Both the position numbers and the translations under genes were made by a program. DNA of 64,000 nt from Polydactylus sextarius. Lineage: Eukaryota > Chordata > Actinopteri > Polynemidae. The first letter of the stretch is position 1. Each line of letters opens with the position of its first letter. Below the pieces are notes generated by a model. That model was not told the origin of the DNA. It saw only the letters and a list, made by a program, of their open reading frames with translations, and did no database searches. Below, one piece after another: positions 35,701 through 50,000 of the stretch. Where the stretch lies: contig CM028915.1 in the NCBI GenBank assembly GCA_016801845.1, positions 12,514,501 to 12,578,500 on the forward strand. The letters are read 5' to 3'.

Positions 35701-38700
35701 AGATAGCATAGGAAACGGTTTTCTTTCAAAGAGGATAAGATAAAGTCAGAAATAGAGACTACAGTTAAAAAATAGCAGTCTCTTCTCTGCAGGGAATCTG
35801 TTTTTCTTTTTTTTTTTCAGAGTAAAGCTTCGTATTTGACACTAAAATGCTTCCTTCGCTTCAGTCCTCCTTTTGACCAACCTTGCAAATGCTTTCAAAG
35901 TCTCAAACCAAACCAAAAAATCCTATCAAGCTTAGATTCCCTTGCTTCTCACTAGAAAATACTGTACAGTACAGAGGACATCTGCCCCCTTTAATGCCTC
36001 TATTTTGGCTCCTGCTCCAAAGTGGAAACTTAATCAGAACACTCCACTGCTTCAGCTTTGCAGAATAATAATAGGATGGGTAGCGTGTGTGTTTTTTGCC
36101 ACGTGTTGTTTGTGTCTACATGTGGGTACGTGTGCCTTTGGTGCACTGGCGTGCTAGACCAATCATTTTGCAGCAGGGGGATCAAATTCATTCACCGTCA
36201 AATAGCAACTGGAGTGCTGGTCCTTTTGTTATGACTTCATCTTTAAAATGTTTTTTCCCACCACAAAACTCCATATGCTGTTTGTTCAGAAAGCATAATC
36301 TGGTTCTGTGTCATAACTACAGCCACAAATTATAGTTACCATGACCATCGAGCTTTCCCCCAGCTCTGCGTACCCAACCCCGAGCCTGAGGCTAACAACA
36401 CTTTCCTTCCATTCATCCTTCCAATAGCCCTTTCAGCTGGAGGAAATTGCACTTACTCACCATAAAATTAGAAAGATCACAGACACGACAAATCGAGAGA
36501 GGAATGCCACCAGGCATGACCAGAAAAAGGTGGAACAGTGTTTTATTAAACTTGCTTGCAAACTGCGTGAGTCTCAGGTTTATTAAAATCCAGCATTATA
36601 ATGAGTTTTCTCAGCTAAACAGACGTAAACACTACATGTTTGCTGTGTTGCAGCTGCGGTGTGAGAGCATTCATTATTAACGCTCATTTCCTATAGAACA
36701 ATGGGATGAGGCCAACAATTAAATAGAAAACACAATGTGAATCTTCCAAAAATATAAAGTTAGTTATATAAAGTTTTTAGGAAATCATGATTACTCTGTC
36801 AGAGGATGGACTGAAATGCTGTAATAACCTATGAGCCTGAGTTACCATTGCTACCGTGAAAAAGACAGTTAAACTAACAACAACCCAGAGCTGACAAATT
36901 CAAAACACCTTTGTAGCAGTTGGGAACCTAAAAGTATCCCACATCAATCCAAAGTTAAGAAACTAACTTGCATTAAGTTGTAAAATATTTTATGTGATTT
37001 CTATAAAGTGTAATATTTAGCTTACAGTGAATATTACAAGCTATATAATTAGATATTTTAATCCAAAATACTACTACTACACCTCTACAGCAGTTGACTT
37101 GAATTATTTTGTTGTTATGTACACACAAAAAATGGTATTTTGATGCCGATCCAAGCTTTGGAAAAGTGAAAACTGACTTTCACCTAACCTTGTCTGTGCT
37201 TGAGAGGAATAGTTTCTTTTTAGTCTCACAGCAGACGATGCCAAAATGCAACTTTGTAATTGTGTTTATGTTTACTTACTTTGAGTTTCCAACCACCTGT
37301 CTACAGGCTCCTTCTGACACCCAACCACAGTACGGATCTCTGGATGCTATACAAGACCTGGAAGACAAACACACATACCATTAGTTTCTAGACATATTGT
37401 ACGCTGGAAGATTTGTTTCCTTCTCTCAGAGGACCATGCATCAAACTTACTTCTTGCATCTTCCGTGTCTTTCACAACGAGACAGTGGCACTTTAACCAC
37501 GCAGGAGGTAAAAGCGACCCAGAGAGCATGGCTCTTGCTGTCTATCTGCATGCCGATGATGCGCTTGTCTTCCACGCCATCTATACTGCATCTAGAGGAG
37601 GAAGACAGAGAAGAAGTTAAGGTGGATATGTTTTCAACTGCTTTGTTGTTTAGGGACACAAAAAAGTTGGCAAAGAGAGATATAAGAAGTCACAAGAAGA
37701 CATTTAACAGTTCATTTAAAAGGATAAAAGAACAAGATCAGGAGTGGCAGGGAAAAACTGTGAGGTCATAAAGAACAGAGATAATGCTGGACTGCTAGGG
37801 TCAGAGACAGTGTGGGAGATGAACAGAGATAAAGAAAACTGGTGATACAGATACAACAGATAAACAGACAGATGGGCACTGTGAGCAGTCAGCAATAACA
37901 CTGCACTTAACTGTGAAACCCACAACACTAACTCAATCCCCTCCTCCTCCCACTCCACTATTCTTCCATTCCTCCATCCCAGCTAGTCTTCTTTGTGTCC
38001 TCAGCCCCATAGGAGCACACGCTAATCCCTCTGGGCGTGTCAAGCATCTTTCTATCCCTTCCCTCCATCCATCCTCTCTCTATCCCGCCATCCAGCTCCT
38101 GGGATTTAATCTTCCCTTCGCAGTACTCTGGTCCCGCATTAACGCTCTCAATTAGGGCTTAGAGTCCATCTACACTGGGTAATGCACGGCAATCGGGCCT
38201 GTACTGATCCTACCAACAGGGCAGGGAAGCAGGCAAAGTCACTTACTGTACGTGACTAAGGCCAGATGGCGGGCAGCCGACGAATGCTCAACCTCAGTCA
38301 TAGAGACACAAGAAACAAAGAGGAAAAAAAGCAGAGAGGAGGCAAGAAAGAGCCTCAATAAGGGGAGAGAAGAGAGAGCAGGGCCTGCCCTTCATCCCCT
38401 GCGTATGGCTCGTCACATGGCCGCAGCATGTTGGATAACAAACAGTGGTAACCTTGAAAGCCCTCCTGTCAACTATTCGCTCTCCTTCGCTTCTTCTTTT
38501 CAGTTGTCTAATACAATAACATGTTCTCCTCTCTGTTCTTTCCATCTCTCCTCTCTGGTCCTCAGCTCTGTTCTCTCTCTCTCTCTCCCTGCTCTGTTTG
38601 TTCTGCCATTCGTTCCCCCTCATCCATTACCCCTCAACTAAATATTTGCTTTGGCACGGTCATACTGTGGCCGATTTTTCCTTTTTCACTTCTATTCCAT

Positions 38701-41700
38701 ACACAACAACACACTCAACTTGCTTCACCCCGGTGTACCCGGCTTCAGGCAGACTCAAGAACACACACGCGCATGTCCATACATGCACCGACAGCCCTTG
38801 AATATATTTGCAAAAGATTCAGGGTTGGTTCTGAAGACAAACACAGACTTTGGTGTGTGAGTGAGTGAGTCTGTGTGTGTGTGTGTGTGTTTTCTTTAAT
38901 CAGCCAATGATTTTGGAGGAGCTGGGCTCTACTGTGGTTGGGAACCACAGCACTGCACTATCCAGATCCTTAGGGTCGATGTCTTTAATTTAGTAGCTGC
39001 GGTTGGGCAAAGTGTAACCTGATAAAACTCTTTTAAATGATAGAGTAGCCATCTGGTTGGCTGCCTTTACTATATAGCTTGGGTTGGGGGAACCGACTGG
39101 TACTGATGGAGCTGGTGGGTTGGTGGGTTGGCTGAGTTGGGAGATGGTTGGAAACATGCAAAAGCATGCACACGCACACTCAATAACCGGCCATTCGTTT
39201 GTAGCAACTGTATCCATGTGGTTCTCTAATCCTAACCAATCTCTCTCACAAATGCACATGTGCCCCCAGAGCTACGTACTTGTCAGGGTTGTAGACGTTG
39301 AGCTCCTCCAGAAACAGGCTATCATTTAGGAAGCCATTGTTCATCTTGGCCAGGAACTTTAGGATGATGCCTTTCTCAGATCCCAGGAAGACCACAGTAT
39401 GGTTCCTATAGGGTCCTGCCTCATTGTCCACCACAATGCGCGTCAGCCGATACCTGTAATGTGGAATATCAAGTCAGTTACATCAGCCACTGAATCACTA
39501 AATCAGTTGTTTTCCCCAAGAACAGAGTAACAAGCTTGCCTCGTGAAATGGTAACAGATGGCTCTAAACACCAGCAGAATTTAAATGTCAATTTTTCTAT
39601 CAATGCTACCTTACTTTAAATGTTAAAATGATAAAAAAAAAAAGAAAAAAAGGAAAAACAATTAAAAAAAAGAGTCAAGAACAGCAAAAAATAAATAAAA
39701 TTTCCCAAATCAATCAATCAGTTTGCCTGTCAAATGTCAAAAGAGAATAAGAAACAGCAGGAGAGATTACACAATCTTATTAATCTCGTTAAGTGATTGC
39801 TCTTTCATTAAACTCAATCAGATTGCCAAGGGGCACATCAGGCAGTTGTTCGACAAAAAAATATTCCAAAAAGTTGTTCACACAATAGACAACAGTTGTG
39901 AACACAACGTTATTTCCTAACAGACAGCTGCCGGTCACACAGTTTGGCTCAGCATCAGGTGGACGTGTGCAAAAATCAATTTTCATTTCATTATTTATTA
40001 AAAATAGATTAGAATATTAGACACCTGCCAATCAGAGTGTTTTGGAGTGGTGCCCTATTGTGTTTGTGGGTGTTAGAATAAAAACGTAGTTGGATCAAAT
40101 AACAGAACATGATTTAAGAAATACCTCCTGAGGTCTTATCAGTGGATTTCACTGCATCACAGATGCAGGTATCATTATCAAAAAGGTGCATATCTTCTTA
40201 TCAGTGTGTATTATGCAAATGCTTGTTTGTATGATTTCGTATTGAGTGAGATTTAAAGATTAAAGATAAGAGGTTATCTGAAAGACTAAGAAATCCAATT
40301 TTACCCTCATAATGGTTTACATAATGTTTGTTCAAAAGGTACACTGTGGTCAAACGGTTATTACAGTGAAAGAAAATGTATTTTGGATGTGATAAATGTA
40401 AGTTTAACCTTACTGGAGAGTACAGTTCACATTGTGAATCCATTAAACACAAGGTCACATCCACTTATCCCATTTCCCTTTGGTTCCCTTAAATATCTCT
40501 TAAAATGCTCCATGTCAGGGGCTTTATCCAATCAACACTCACAGCAGTCGAACAGACTAATGTGGTTTTGATCTATTCAAGCCTAACAGGAGCTCTAAGG
40601 ACTGTGTCAATGTGATTTGATCTCAGAGAAATAATGCAATCTCAAGGACTAAGAGATTCACTATCTTTCCTATTCAGGAAAAATAAAAATCTCAAGAGGG
40701 GTATTCTTCAGAGTGTCTCCCCCTTCCATTTGAATCAGTGTGTCCAGCCAGCTGAGGTCCCTGCCACAGCTAAGCAAGTCTCTCGACAGAAAAGCTCTTT
40801 CAAATTTACAGCAGAAGCTCTTGCTGGATAATGGGGTGTCCTCTGTACAGTGTAACAAGGATCAAACCCTATTACTGATTTTGTTTCCAGTTGACCTCAA
40901 CTCAAGAGTAATATTTCACCACATATGCCTTTATGATGCTTTTTGAGCTTGCATAATGCTTTTAACTACTGTCTCTGATTGGCATGCAAGGCTCTGCTCA
41001 CTGTGGTGTCATTTCAAATCAAATCAAATAGTCTGATTGCTGATTATGTAAAGACAGAAATGCTGTGTTATTTATAATATAGTCCTATAATATAGTGCAC
41101 TAATGAACAGATAGAGCTGTAGGGATAACCTTGATGAAAGCTGCTCAAATTCTGCCTAAGCCTCCACAGAATGTAGGTCAAACCTCAGCAAGATGTGATA
41201 GGATGCAAATAATTTGTAAAACTTTCAGAAGAATTCTGTGTGTATCTCATCTTTAAAGTGATGTTACCACCACTGAGGCTTGGCAAGGGTACGACAAGAA
41301 CTCCTGTCTTTAAATCTTCAGCAGCTGCAATTCAGAACCAGGTCCATATTTAAAAAAAAAAAAAAAAAAAACTTGCTATTATTTTTTTTTTTTTTTTACT
41401 TTTCTCCAAATGCTCTGTCAGCTAGTTTTTCCTCTGCCTATGGGATGGCGGTGTGCTGTCGTATTTTCTCAACGGATGGCTGAAATCTGTGTGTAGTGTA
41501 GCTAAAAGCCAGACAGACCTTTATGATCAAATGGTATCAGCCGCAGTGCACTGGATTTTGGGAAATGGGCTCAACTCCAAAAAACACCAACCACAGAAGG
41601 AAAAAAAGTTTCTCCAGTGCTCCAGTATCCATACAGTGAAATACAATCAGAGGATTTTAACCATTAATTTGCAACAAAAGGCTAAATTTAGGTGATATCT

Positions 41701-43840
41701 TCTAAATAAGGGTTGTTACATGTACATCTGAAATCCCCTGATGACTGTAGAGAGATTACCACTGAGAGGAGGATATTATATTATAGTGCTATAGTAACAC
41801 TTTATATCAGTGTTTCCTCTACTATGGTGAAAATAGGTCAGCAGCTAGTTTGTGGTGGAGTACTACTGTGTTTTAATGAGCTGCCTGACTCTCAGAGCAG
41901 CACTTCATGTAATTATTGTCCTGGACTGAAGAGGCTCATAGACCTTTGATGACGGACTCACTCTGGAGTGTGTAATACTTACCGAACCATGGTCTTGAGG
42001 AACCAGGGCCTGTTAGCAATGGAGGGCACGGCCTCATCCATCAGAGGATGCATCTTGATGAAGTTGAGTGTGTCGTCAGGAAACTCATTGGATACTTTGT
42101 ACCTCTCCATGGATGGAGTGCCAGCACAGTTGCCAGGCCTACAAATGGAGAGCATGAAGAGGGGGTTGATGAGGAGGGGGTGATGAAAGAGAAATAACAG
42201 TGAGTAGATGGAGGGAAAGGCACAAAAGAAAAAACGCTATACTGATTGAGGCCAGAACCCCCAACAGAAAGTTCTAATTCCCCAAAAATCAATGAAAGTG
42301 CAGCTTTAAATGACTAAACTTTCATTCCAAGGGGCTTTGGCCAGAGCTGAGGACATAAGATGTCTTCTTCTCTGGACATGGGGTAAAGCACTGAGACATA
42401 CTATCTATCTGAACCTTTTATGGGGAGTTGGTGAGCTGCTTGTAAAAGAGAAGCTGCTTTTGATAGCATATCCCCTTTGCAGGCATCTCACCTCTGAGAG
42501 CTTGTAAAAGCCCTTTACTGCACGGTCTTTGATACCCCGCCACCACACCACAAAATCCTCTCCAGGTCCTAGAGACATTAACTAAATATATATGTGTGTG
42601 TGTTTTTACGAGAAAGATATGTTCACATTTTTTATGAAAATCTGCCTTTAAATGTCTCTCTTTTTTTTTTTTTAAGTGACGTATGAGTATAAAGAAAATC
42701 CACTGCTAAAGAAAAATCCTTAAACCATTTGGTGCTTTCCCCAGAGTCAGTTCTATTATATCTATACAAGAAAAGGAGCGAATTTCATTGAAACACATGG
42801 TTTTATTTTTTTGAAAGAGAGTGAAATGCAGAGTTTGAATCAGCCGCTGATGTCAGATTAACCTCTAAACTGATCTAGACAAATTAAGTGACAGCATTTT
42901 CCAAAAAAAAAAAAAAAAAATAGAGAGAGAAGAGAGGCAGTAAAACCCAAAGCTATAACGTTTTCTTTGCTGTAACTACATTTATGTCTGCAGACATATG
43001 GAGAGCAGAACGGAAACAGACATCTCTTAAATACGCAAATCTGTAAATGATTCAGTATGAGAGAGTAACACATGGAGGAACAGTCTGCTGCCGGGCCAGA
43101 CCTAGGCGGCATTGTTACAACTCTCCGTCTGTTTGCCTGCAGATAAAAGGTTTGAACGCGCCAGAGGATGGAAATGAAATCAATCGCTGCAGAAACAGCG
43201 GCGGTTGTATCTGATCTTTGTAGCGTCTGAACTTGTTGAACATAAACAGGTAATGACGTGTTAATTGAGGGTGGTGGGCAAACTCACACATACACACTCA
43301 TATGTGCAACACGCGGAGATGAATGCACAAAGAGTACTGGCTCTCGGTAGGTGGGGAGCCGCCTCCTCAGCCACATGGGAACAGACGCACACACATGCTG
43401 GGTACCAACAATTATCATGGCCCAGATCTTTGTAGTAAATCTGTTTTTTTCTGAGGATAAGAGAGCAGCTCTCGGCGCACTAATTAGCGAGCAATAGATG
43501 GGAGATTGATCAGGCTGGTGCATTTGTGGAATTAGCCAGCCATCTGTAAAATGATCTCATGCTTCATTTGTTGATAGCGAGCCTTTCTTTGATGCAGCTG
43601 TGTGTGGGGGAGAGGTGAGGTAATGGGTTGGGGGGTATAACTGTAAAAGAAGGTGGCATCTGTATGAGTACAGTATGTGAGCATATGAAGCAAAGTGAGA
43701 TAGGACGCGTCATCTCCGAATCTAAAGACGTGCTTAGAAATGACGCAATATGAGCTAAAAATGTGGTGATATTAACACATCATAATTCAATACAACAGGT
43801 TTTATGCATTGATTAGGGGACCATATATCTGTGTGTGTGC

Positions 43841-43886
<46 letters not shown>

Positions 43887-43958
43887 AAGAGAAAAGCCAT
43901 ATGACTGAATGTACTGTGTGTACTGTATGTGCAACTGTGTTAAGTCACACAAGCCTGT

Positions 43959-44041
<83 letters not shown>

Positions 44042-47000
44042 TGGTTAATTAACTGCTGTTGTACCTTGGCTTGGGAACCTTCTCTTCAGGAAAAGGCGTC
44101 CAGGTGGAGTCTGGGGATTTCTGCTCTTTGAAACGCCCTGTGAACGTGTTTGCCACCTCCGCCATATCATAGGCACAGACTGCAGAACCTGGAATACTGC
44201 CACACAAACACACACACAAAAATGTCACATAAACAATTCCCTCGACAAAACATATCAAAGAAAAACCTTGCCAAGTCTGGACTATTACCAAGAGACAAAA
44301 ATAATGGTTTTACAGTTCCCTTTCATGGGGGTAAAATCCTGTGAGGATAGTTCATTTCAGTGTTTCCATGTTTACACTGGGAGATACTGTCAAGTTTTCA
44401 ATGTTGTCAAGGTTGTGTTTGATTAAAAAAGTATCAAGTGTCAAATTTTTTATCTCACTTCCCTGAATTATACAAAAAAGATCTATGATGGTAAAAATAA
44501 ATGCTATTTGCAATCCTCCATTTCACAGATTTGATTAATTGTTCTAATACTGGTAGCAATTATTCTTATTTATCTATTAATTACAGTCCCAGTCATGTTA
44601 TATTAGAGCATACATTGTTGTCGATGATGAGTTATTGAGTTTGTTCCCGCCAAGCCTCATGAGGACACACATTCTCTAACCTTGTCCTCTAACACTGGGT
44701 TTCCCCAAAAGCCTTAAGGCAAAATTCATCGCAAGTCTAGAGTAAGGCAAGAAACATGGACAACAGATTATCGTATTATTTCTATTCATTTTAAGGGGAA
44801 AAACAGCCATCTTGTGATAGCAGTATAGCCACTGGCTTCTTTCCGTCTGAGAGGAATCAATGCATAGCAGATTGCTGAGTCACTTTTCTATTTCCCCTGC
44901 ATCTGCTCTCTGAAATAAAAACTAAGAGTTGTTTATTCTTTATCAGACATTTCATTTAAAGTGAAATATTTGTCTCTCAGCTGGCTAGATTTTCTGGATG
45001 TTGCATCATGGGTTAAACTCAATATGTAGACACTGGGGAGACAGATATGCACAAGGGCAGTATTATAAAGAGCAAGGTCAGAAAGCTGCTAATTCTTGGC
45101 TTAGCTACAAAATCGCAGCAATTACCCTCTGCATTGGATATGTACAGGAAGTTAGACAATCATATGTCTGTTCATGCCAGGCTGCTAACAAGACTGATAG
45201 ATAGTGATGTTGATCGAGTTGGCCAGTTAGCAAGACATTGGGCCAGGCAGCAACCCAGACAGACAATTAAATGACACAAACCCTGAGTGCTGCCTACAGT
45301 CTGAATGTGCTCCCTCTAATTTCACCCCCCCCCTGACTATGAAATGGAAAATTAATGCCAGGATCAAAACCGGCGCTTATAGAAATTTTCAGAGGCGCTG
45401 CTTCATTGGGTTTTAATGTCCATTAACCATGCTCAATTGCACTGTCACAAGCAATTGTCTTATCTGCTAAAAAGCAGCCATAAAATGGAAAATTACAATA
45501 TGTGTGAGCTATCAGCCGAGCTCTATGGCTTTGTGGTAATTTTCAATTTAGATAAAAACTCCCCATGCCCATGGATATGAAAGCTGTTCTGCATATGTAT
45601 TGTAAAAAAGGAAATAAAATTAAACACCTTCACCTCAAAAGGGCAACAAAACTGTTTTGACAAGAAGATGTAAGCTAAATGTTGACCCTGTAGTCTCGAA
45701 ATTACATGTCGCCAAGAGGAACAGCTGGGGCACACGCTACTAACATTAACAAAGGTCAGACTGTCATAATGTTGGTGCATTTGTATGTATATTTCAAACT
45801 GAGAAACATAATTGGTTTAATAAATGGAAATCGTCCAGCAGTTGTTGACACACATGAACATAATAGAGACAAGAGAAAAAGAAGATGGCTTATTATATAA
45901 TGACCTCAAACCTCTCAAGGTTTAATATACATGCTGAGTTCATGTGTTCTTTTTGTGTTCTCCAGGGTACCTGTTGTAAGGCGTGGAGAAGGTCGCCATC
46001 ACCACGTCCCTCCCGTTGATGTGGATGACGTCTGTCACCGCCTGGAGGATGTTGAAGTAGAAGTGGGAGTCGCCAGGGATGGAGCAGTTCAGCCGTGACT
46101 TGAGGAAAGAGGTCCACTGCTTCTCCAAAACACGAGGTGAGCCGCCGCGGTCGTTCTTACAAACCCTGGCCACCCGGGGAAACACCACCTGACCAAGAGA
46201 AACAAAGTCAAAAGGTTTCATTAAAGTAAGATAATGGAAACTTGAATGTCTGTATTACCACAACAACTGGGAGACGTGATACAACTGAAAGCTCAATAAT
46301 AGCCACTAAATAAACACAGTGGTGAGACTAATGTTTACAAAGTCTAGAATAAACTTAGAACCTTAAATTTGAATTTATTTCTCTTGCAAACTCCCCGACT
46401 AGCTGTTTTGAATGATGAAAATCTTCAGGAGCCACCCCAGTGCCTTAATCCAGTATTTCATCACTTGATAGAAAATTAAAGACACAGACGAGTAAATTGG
46501 TGTGTTTGATATGCTGTTAAAAAGTCAGCACCTGGCAACAGAAAATTTAGAGCATATAGCTTCAAAAAGGAGCCGGCGCTGTAATTACAACTGTGCCGTA
46601 AGATCATGTAGCCAGTATTGTAATTAGTTGTTGTCACACTATACTTAACAGCAATAAATCTAACCCTGACCTGAAATTGCAACCTAGAGTAAACAGTGTG
46701 AATGGGAGCGAACATGCATTTAAACCATCTCCCTGCACACACGCCCACAGACAACCACACACAGATACACACACACACACACAGATGAATATGCAAACAT
46801 AAAATATAAAAACACAAGACACCCTCTCTTTCTCTCACACACACACAGAAACCTAGCCAGGTCTGTTCACTATGAGATTATAGTGCACTGAGATTACATA
46901 AAACAGGTGAGATGTCATGTACTTTATATGTTACAGTTCACATTCTGCCTTCAGATATGTGACCATCTGTAAAAATGTTGCAAATACACATTTATATAAT

Positions 47001-50000
47001 CACACATATGATGTATAACAAGCAATTAACTTAGATGAGGCTTGTTAATTCCATTCTTAAGCGACGTCTTGTCCTTTTGCATTTTCTCATACAACAATGT
47101 AACAAGTGTGATGAACCAACTTTATAATCAAAGCCAACACATACCCACTACAATAGATTTATCAGTTTGCCATAAAGTACAGATGACTAGTTAGGGATGG
47201 CCATTCTACTCTATCATAATGAAAAGATATCATTCACTAAATGTTAAATTACTCTCTGCACCATCAGTTCTATGTTCTACTGCCACATGCATAATTATAC
47301 TGACACTGCTTTCAAAACACCCAGCAGATTGAGAGGCCTGATCTGTATTCATGCTCTGTATAACACATGCCTGTCACTTCTGGCAGCGAATACATTATTC
47401 CTGTGTTTCTCGTTACCTCCGCTCTGCTCTAGTCTCATCGCCCTCTCTTTCTCACGCTCTCTTTTGTGTTTCCTTGCATTTATACTTAAAAAAATACATA
47501 TTGAGCAACTCATTGGCGTAATGCATTTCCTTCTACCTGGATATTCTATTAAACTCTCTCAGGACAGGGTCCCCAAACCTGAGTTGAAGAAATTAATTAG
47601 AAAAATGTCTGTTAATGTCCCTCTGGTGAAGGAACCTGTGGAAAACCTGTTTCTTCTTCAACCTTTTCCTCTTCCAATCTGTCTCATTTTTCAGAGACGC
47701 TTGGGTGGAATTCCTCATGGGAAACATTGAGACGATAGGTCAGATGGGAACCTTGCTGGGGCGGATGTGGACGTGCAATACAAGTGATATATTTAGACTT
47801 CAAAATGGCATCTCCAGACATCCAGAGATTTTTTAAAATCTATTTTAGGTCCTGCATCCTGCCACTGTTTTTATCTGTTACTCAAAAATGTTTTGGCCAC
47901 TTTACAGCTCCTGAAAGCTTTCTTCCAGATATCTGATACACCCATATCCTGTTAGTTTCCTCAAGCACTTCCCCATTCTCTCTGTAAATAGGAAGTCACC
48001 TCTGATTGGAGTTCAAACAATAGGAGAAGAATAGAATCTATGCTTACCTTTCCCATTGTGTTGTACTCCATAGCAATTTCCCGGAAGAAGAAATAGATGA
48101 AGTCCCCATAATCGACTGCCTGGACAAAGTAGGGCTCTATAGGAGGGAGAAAAATAAAATAAACTGTGTCAAAGTGACATTTCGCCTTGGCAAAATAGTT
48201 CTGACAATATATTCACAGTAAAGAGCCACAATATCTGTGATATAATGCAGAAAAGCAGCGACAGTGAGCCTTGAGTGCCTCAATCTATCATCCATCATAT
48301 CAGTGAAACAATTTGCATGCAAGGAGAGAGAGACCTCTCTATTGAGATTTGACAGGCTGGACTTGTGCTTGTTTCTGCCCGGGGCACAGCAATTTCCTGG
48401 CTACATCAACTCTACCAGGGCAGGTTGGCTGTGTCAAATGGAGTGTGTAGCATTAGCATAAGTGTTCCTACTCTTCATACAAAGATTCATGCACAGAGGT
48501 GCCAAGACATGTATACACATGAAGAATGAAATACAAACATATGGTCAAGCATGTGTGTCCAAACTGTAGCTTGTTTTCTAACTTGTCAGTCACTTTGTCG
48601 CTTTCTAAATAAAGGGACTTTGTTTGTTTGTCCCATACTCACCTTTCAGCCATTTGGAGTCGTGTTTGACAGTGCGCAGAGTCGGGCTGTCTCCTAGGCT
48701 ACGATAGATGACCGCATCGATCGCTAGAAAGTCTGTTACTGTGGCTGAGTACAGCTTGCCATCTGGAGAGGGAACACAGAGACGGTAAAGGGCAATAAGG
48801 AGGAGAGATGGAGATGGAGAGGGGAGAAGAATGAAGAGAGAGCCATAAAGGGAGAGAAAAAAATGAGCAAAGAGAGTGAAGTTCAATCAAGAGAGAAACA
48901 CATGAAGCCACTCAGAGATTCCTGCTCTCTGTGGCTAGATATGAAAACATGTTTTAGATGGCTCAGACCTGGAAAATGATTGAGTCACACAACCCAAAGA
49001 GATGCTTCGATGGACAACAAACTGGCTGTACAAACACTTAAACATGTTGCATTGGTAATTGCTCACCCTCGCAAACACTCTTGAAAAGCACAAACACACT
49101 GAAACCCTGAACTCGTACTCGTCTCTCTGAGCACCACAGAAACCCACAGTCACACATTTATACACACATACGTACACACACATGCCTCACGAACACAATC
49201 CACCACCAGCATGACCTCAGCCTGCCTTGGCTATAACCACAGTGGAAACTCAAACTATATAATTGAAAGGATTGCAGTCAGAGGAACCCTCTTGATTACT
49301 CAGTGCTTCCAGATCCTTCCAGCAGCTCTGCTACACATTAACTGGTCAAGCTACACGTTTAGTCTCCTTCTCGGCTTTAAACAGGCAGGGACAGCTCATC
49401 AATAGTGCCATAAATCGGTTCACAGCAAATACGAATGGGGACTGGATGTCTTTAGCAGCCTGCGGGTCTGTTGCATTGCATGAGAAGAATCGCACCCCGC
49501 CAACAGAGAGCTGACTCATTCTGTTCCCATCCGTTTGTGACTTATTTTTAATCTGACACACTTTGAAAGAAAGGCAAAGAGAATGACATAAAACTGCATT
49601 AAAAACGAGGGGCAGACAATTCTGTTTTTTTCTGTTTAGCACAATATCATTGATGTTTCCAAAATGCTTTAACTGGCAGCGAATTCCTGACACAGAGCAA
49701 ATGTGGCTCTGAGTTCGATAATTTGCTCTAGTGAGTGTTGCACAGATTGGTTTTCGTTCTTGACATGTTGTTGGAGTACTGTCATTAGAATAAACCACAG
49801 GGTATTAAGAACAATATTAAATGTAACCGCAACTAATCCCCCTCACTCAAATCAACTCAACTTTCCCATTCAGCTCAAACATGTTCTAATGTTTAATAAG
49901 TGCACATTGGAGAAAATTAGAATTAATGTTTTTGCCTCATGGCAGTCAATGAGTGGTAGCACTATCGCACCTACTTAATCTATTTTCACCTCCTGGCGAG

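Larger units (their letters stand above)
42139..44064 (-). other. sema6d intron H-I
   Basis: Noncoding. Contains TG runs (43830-43881), the compound TG-GA-CA microsatellite (43956-44039), an A18 run (42903-42920) and a T run (42661-42673). Confidence 0.7.

Noticed and set aside
37397..37771. 124-codon plus-strand frame over exon K
   Set aside because: Antisense shadow of the sema6d PSI exon, which has a clear protein match on the minus strand.
43755..44039. Open frames made of Cys-Val, Thr-His or Ser-Leu repeats
   Set aside because: Direct translations of TG, CA and GA microsatellites; same for similar frames near 9154-9342, 14909-15127, 28359-28572 and 57924-58243.
47272..47730. 152-codon plus-strand open frame
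   Set aside because: Lies antisense to a sema6d intron, with no domain and leucine/serine-rich chance composition.
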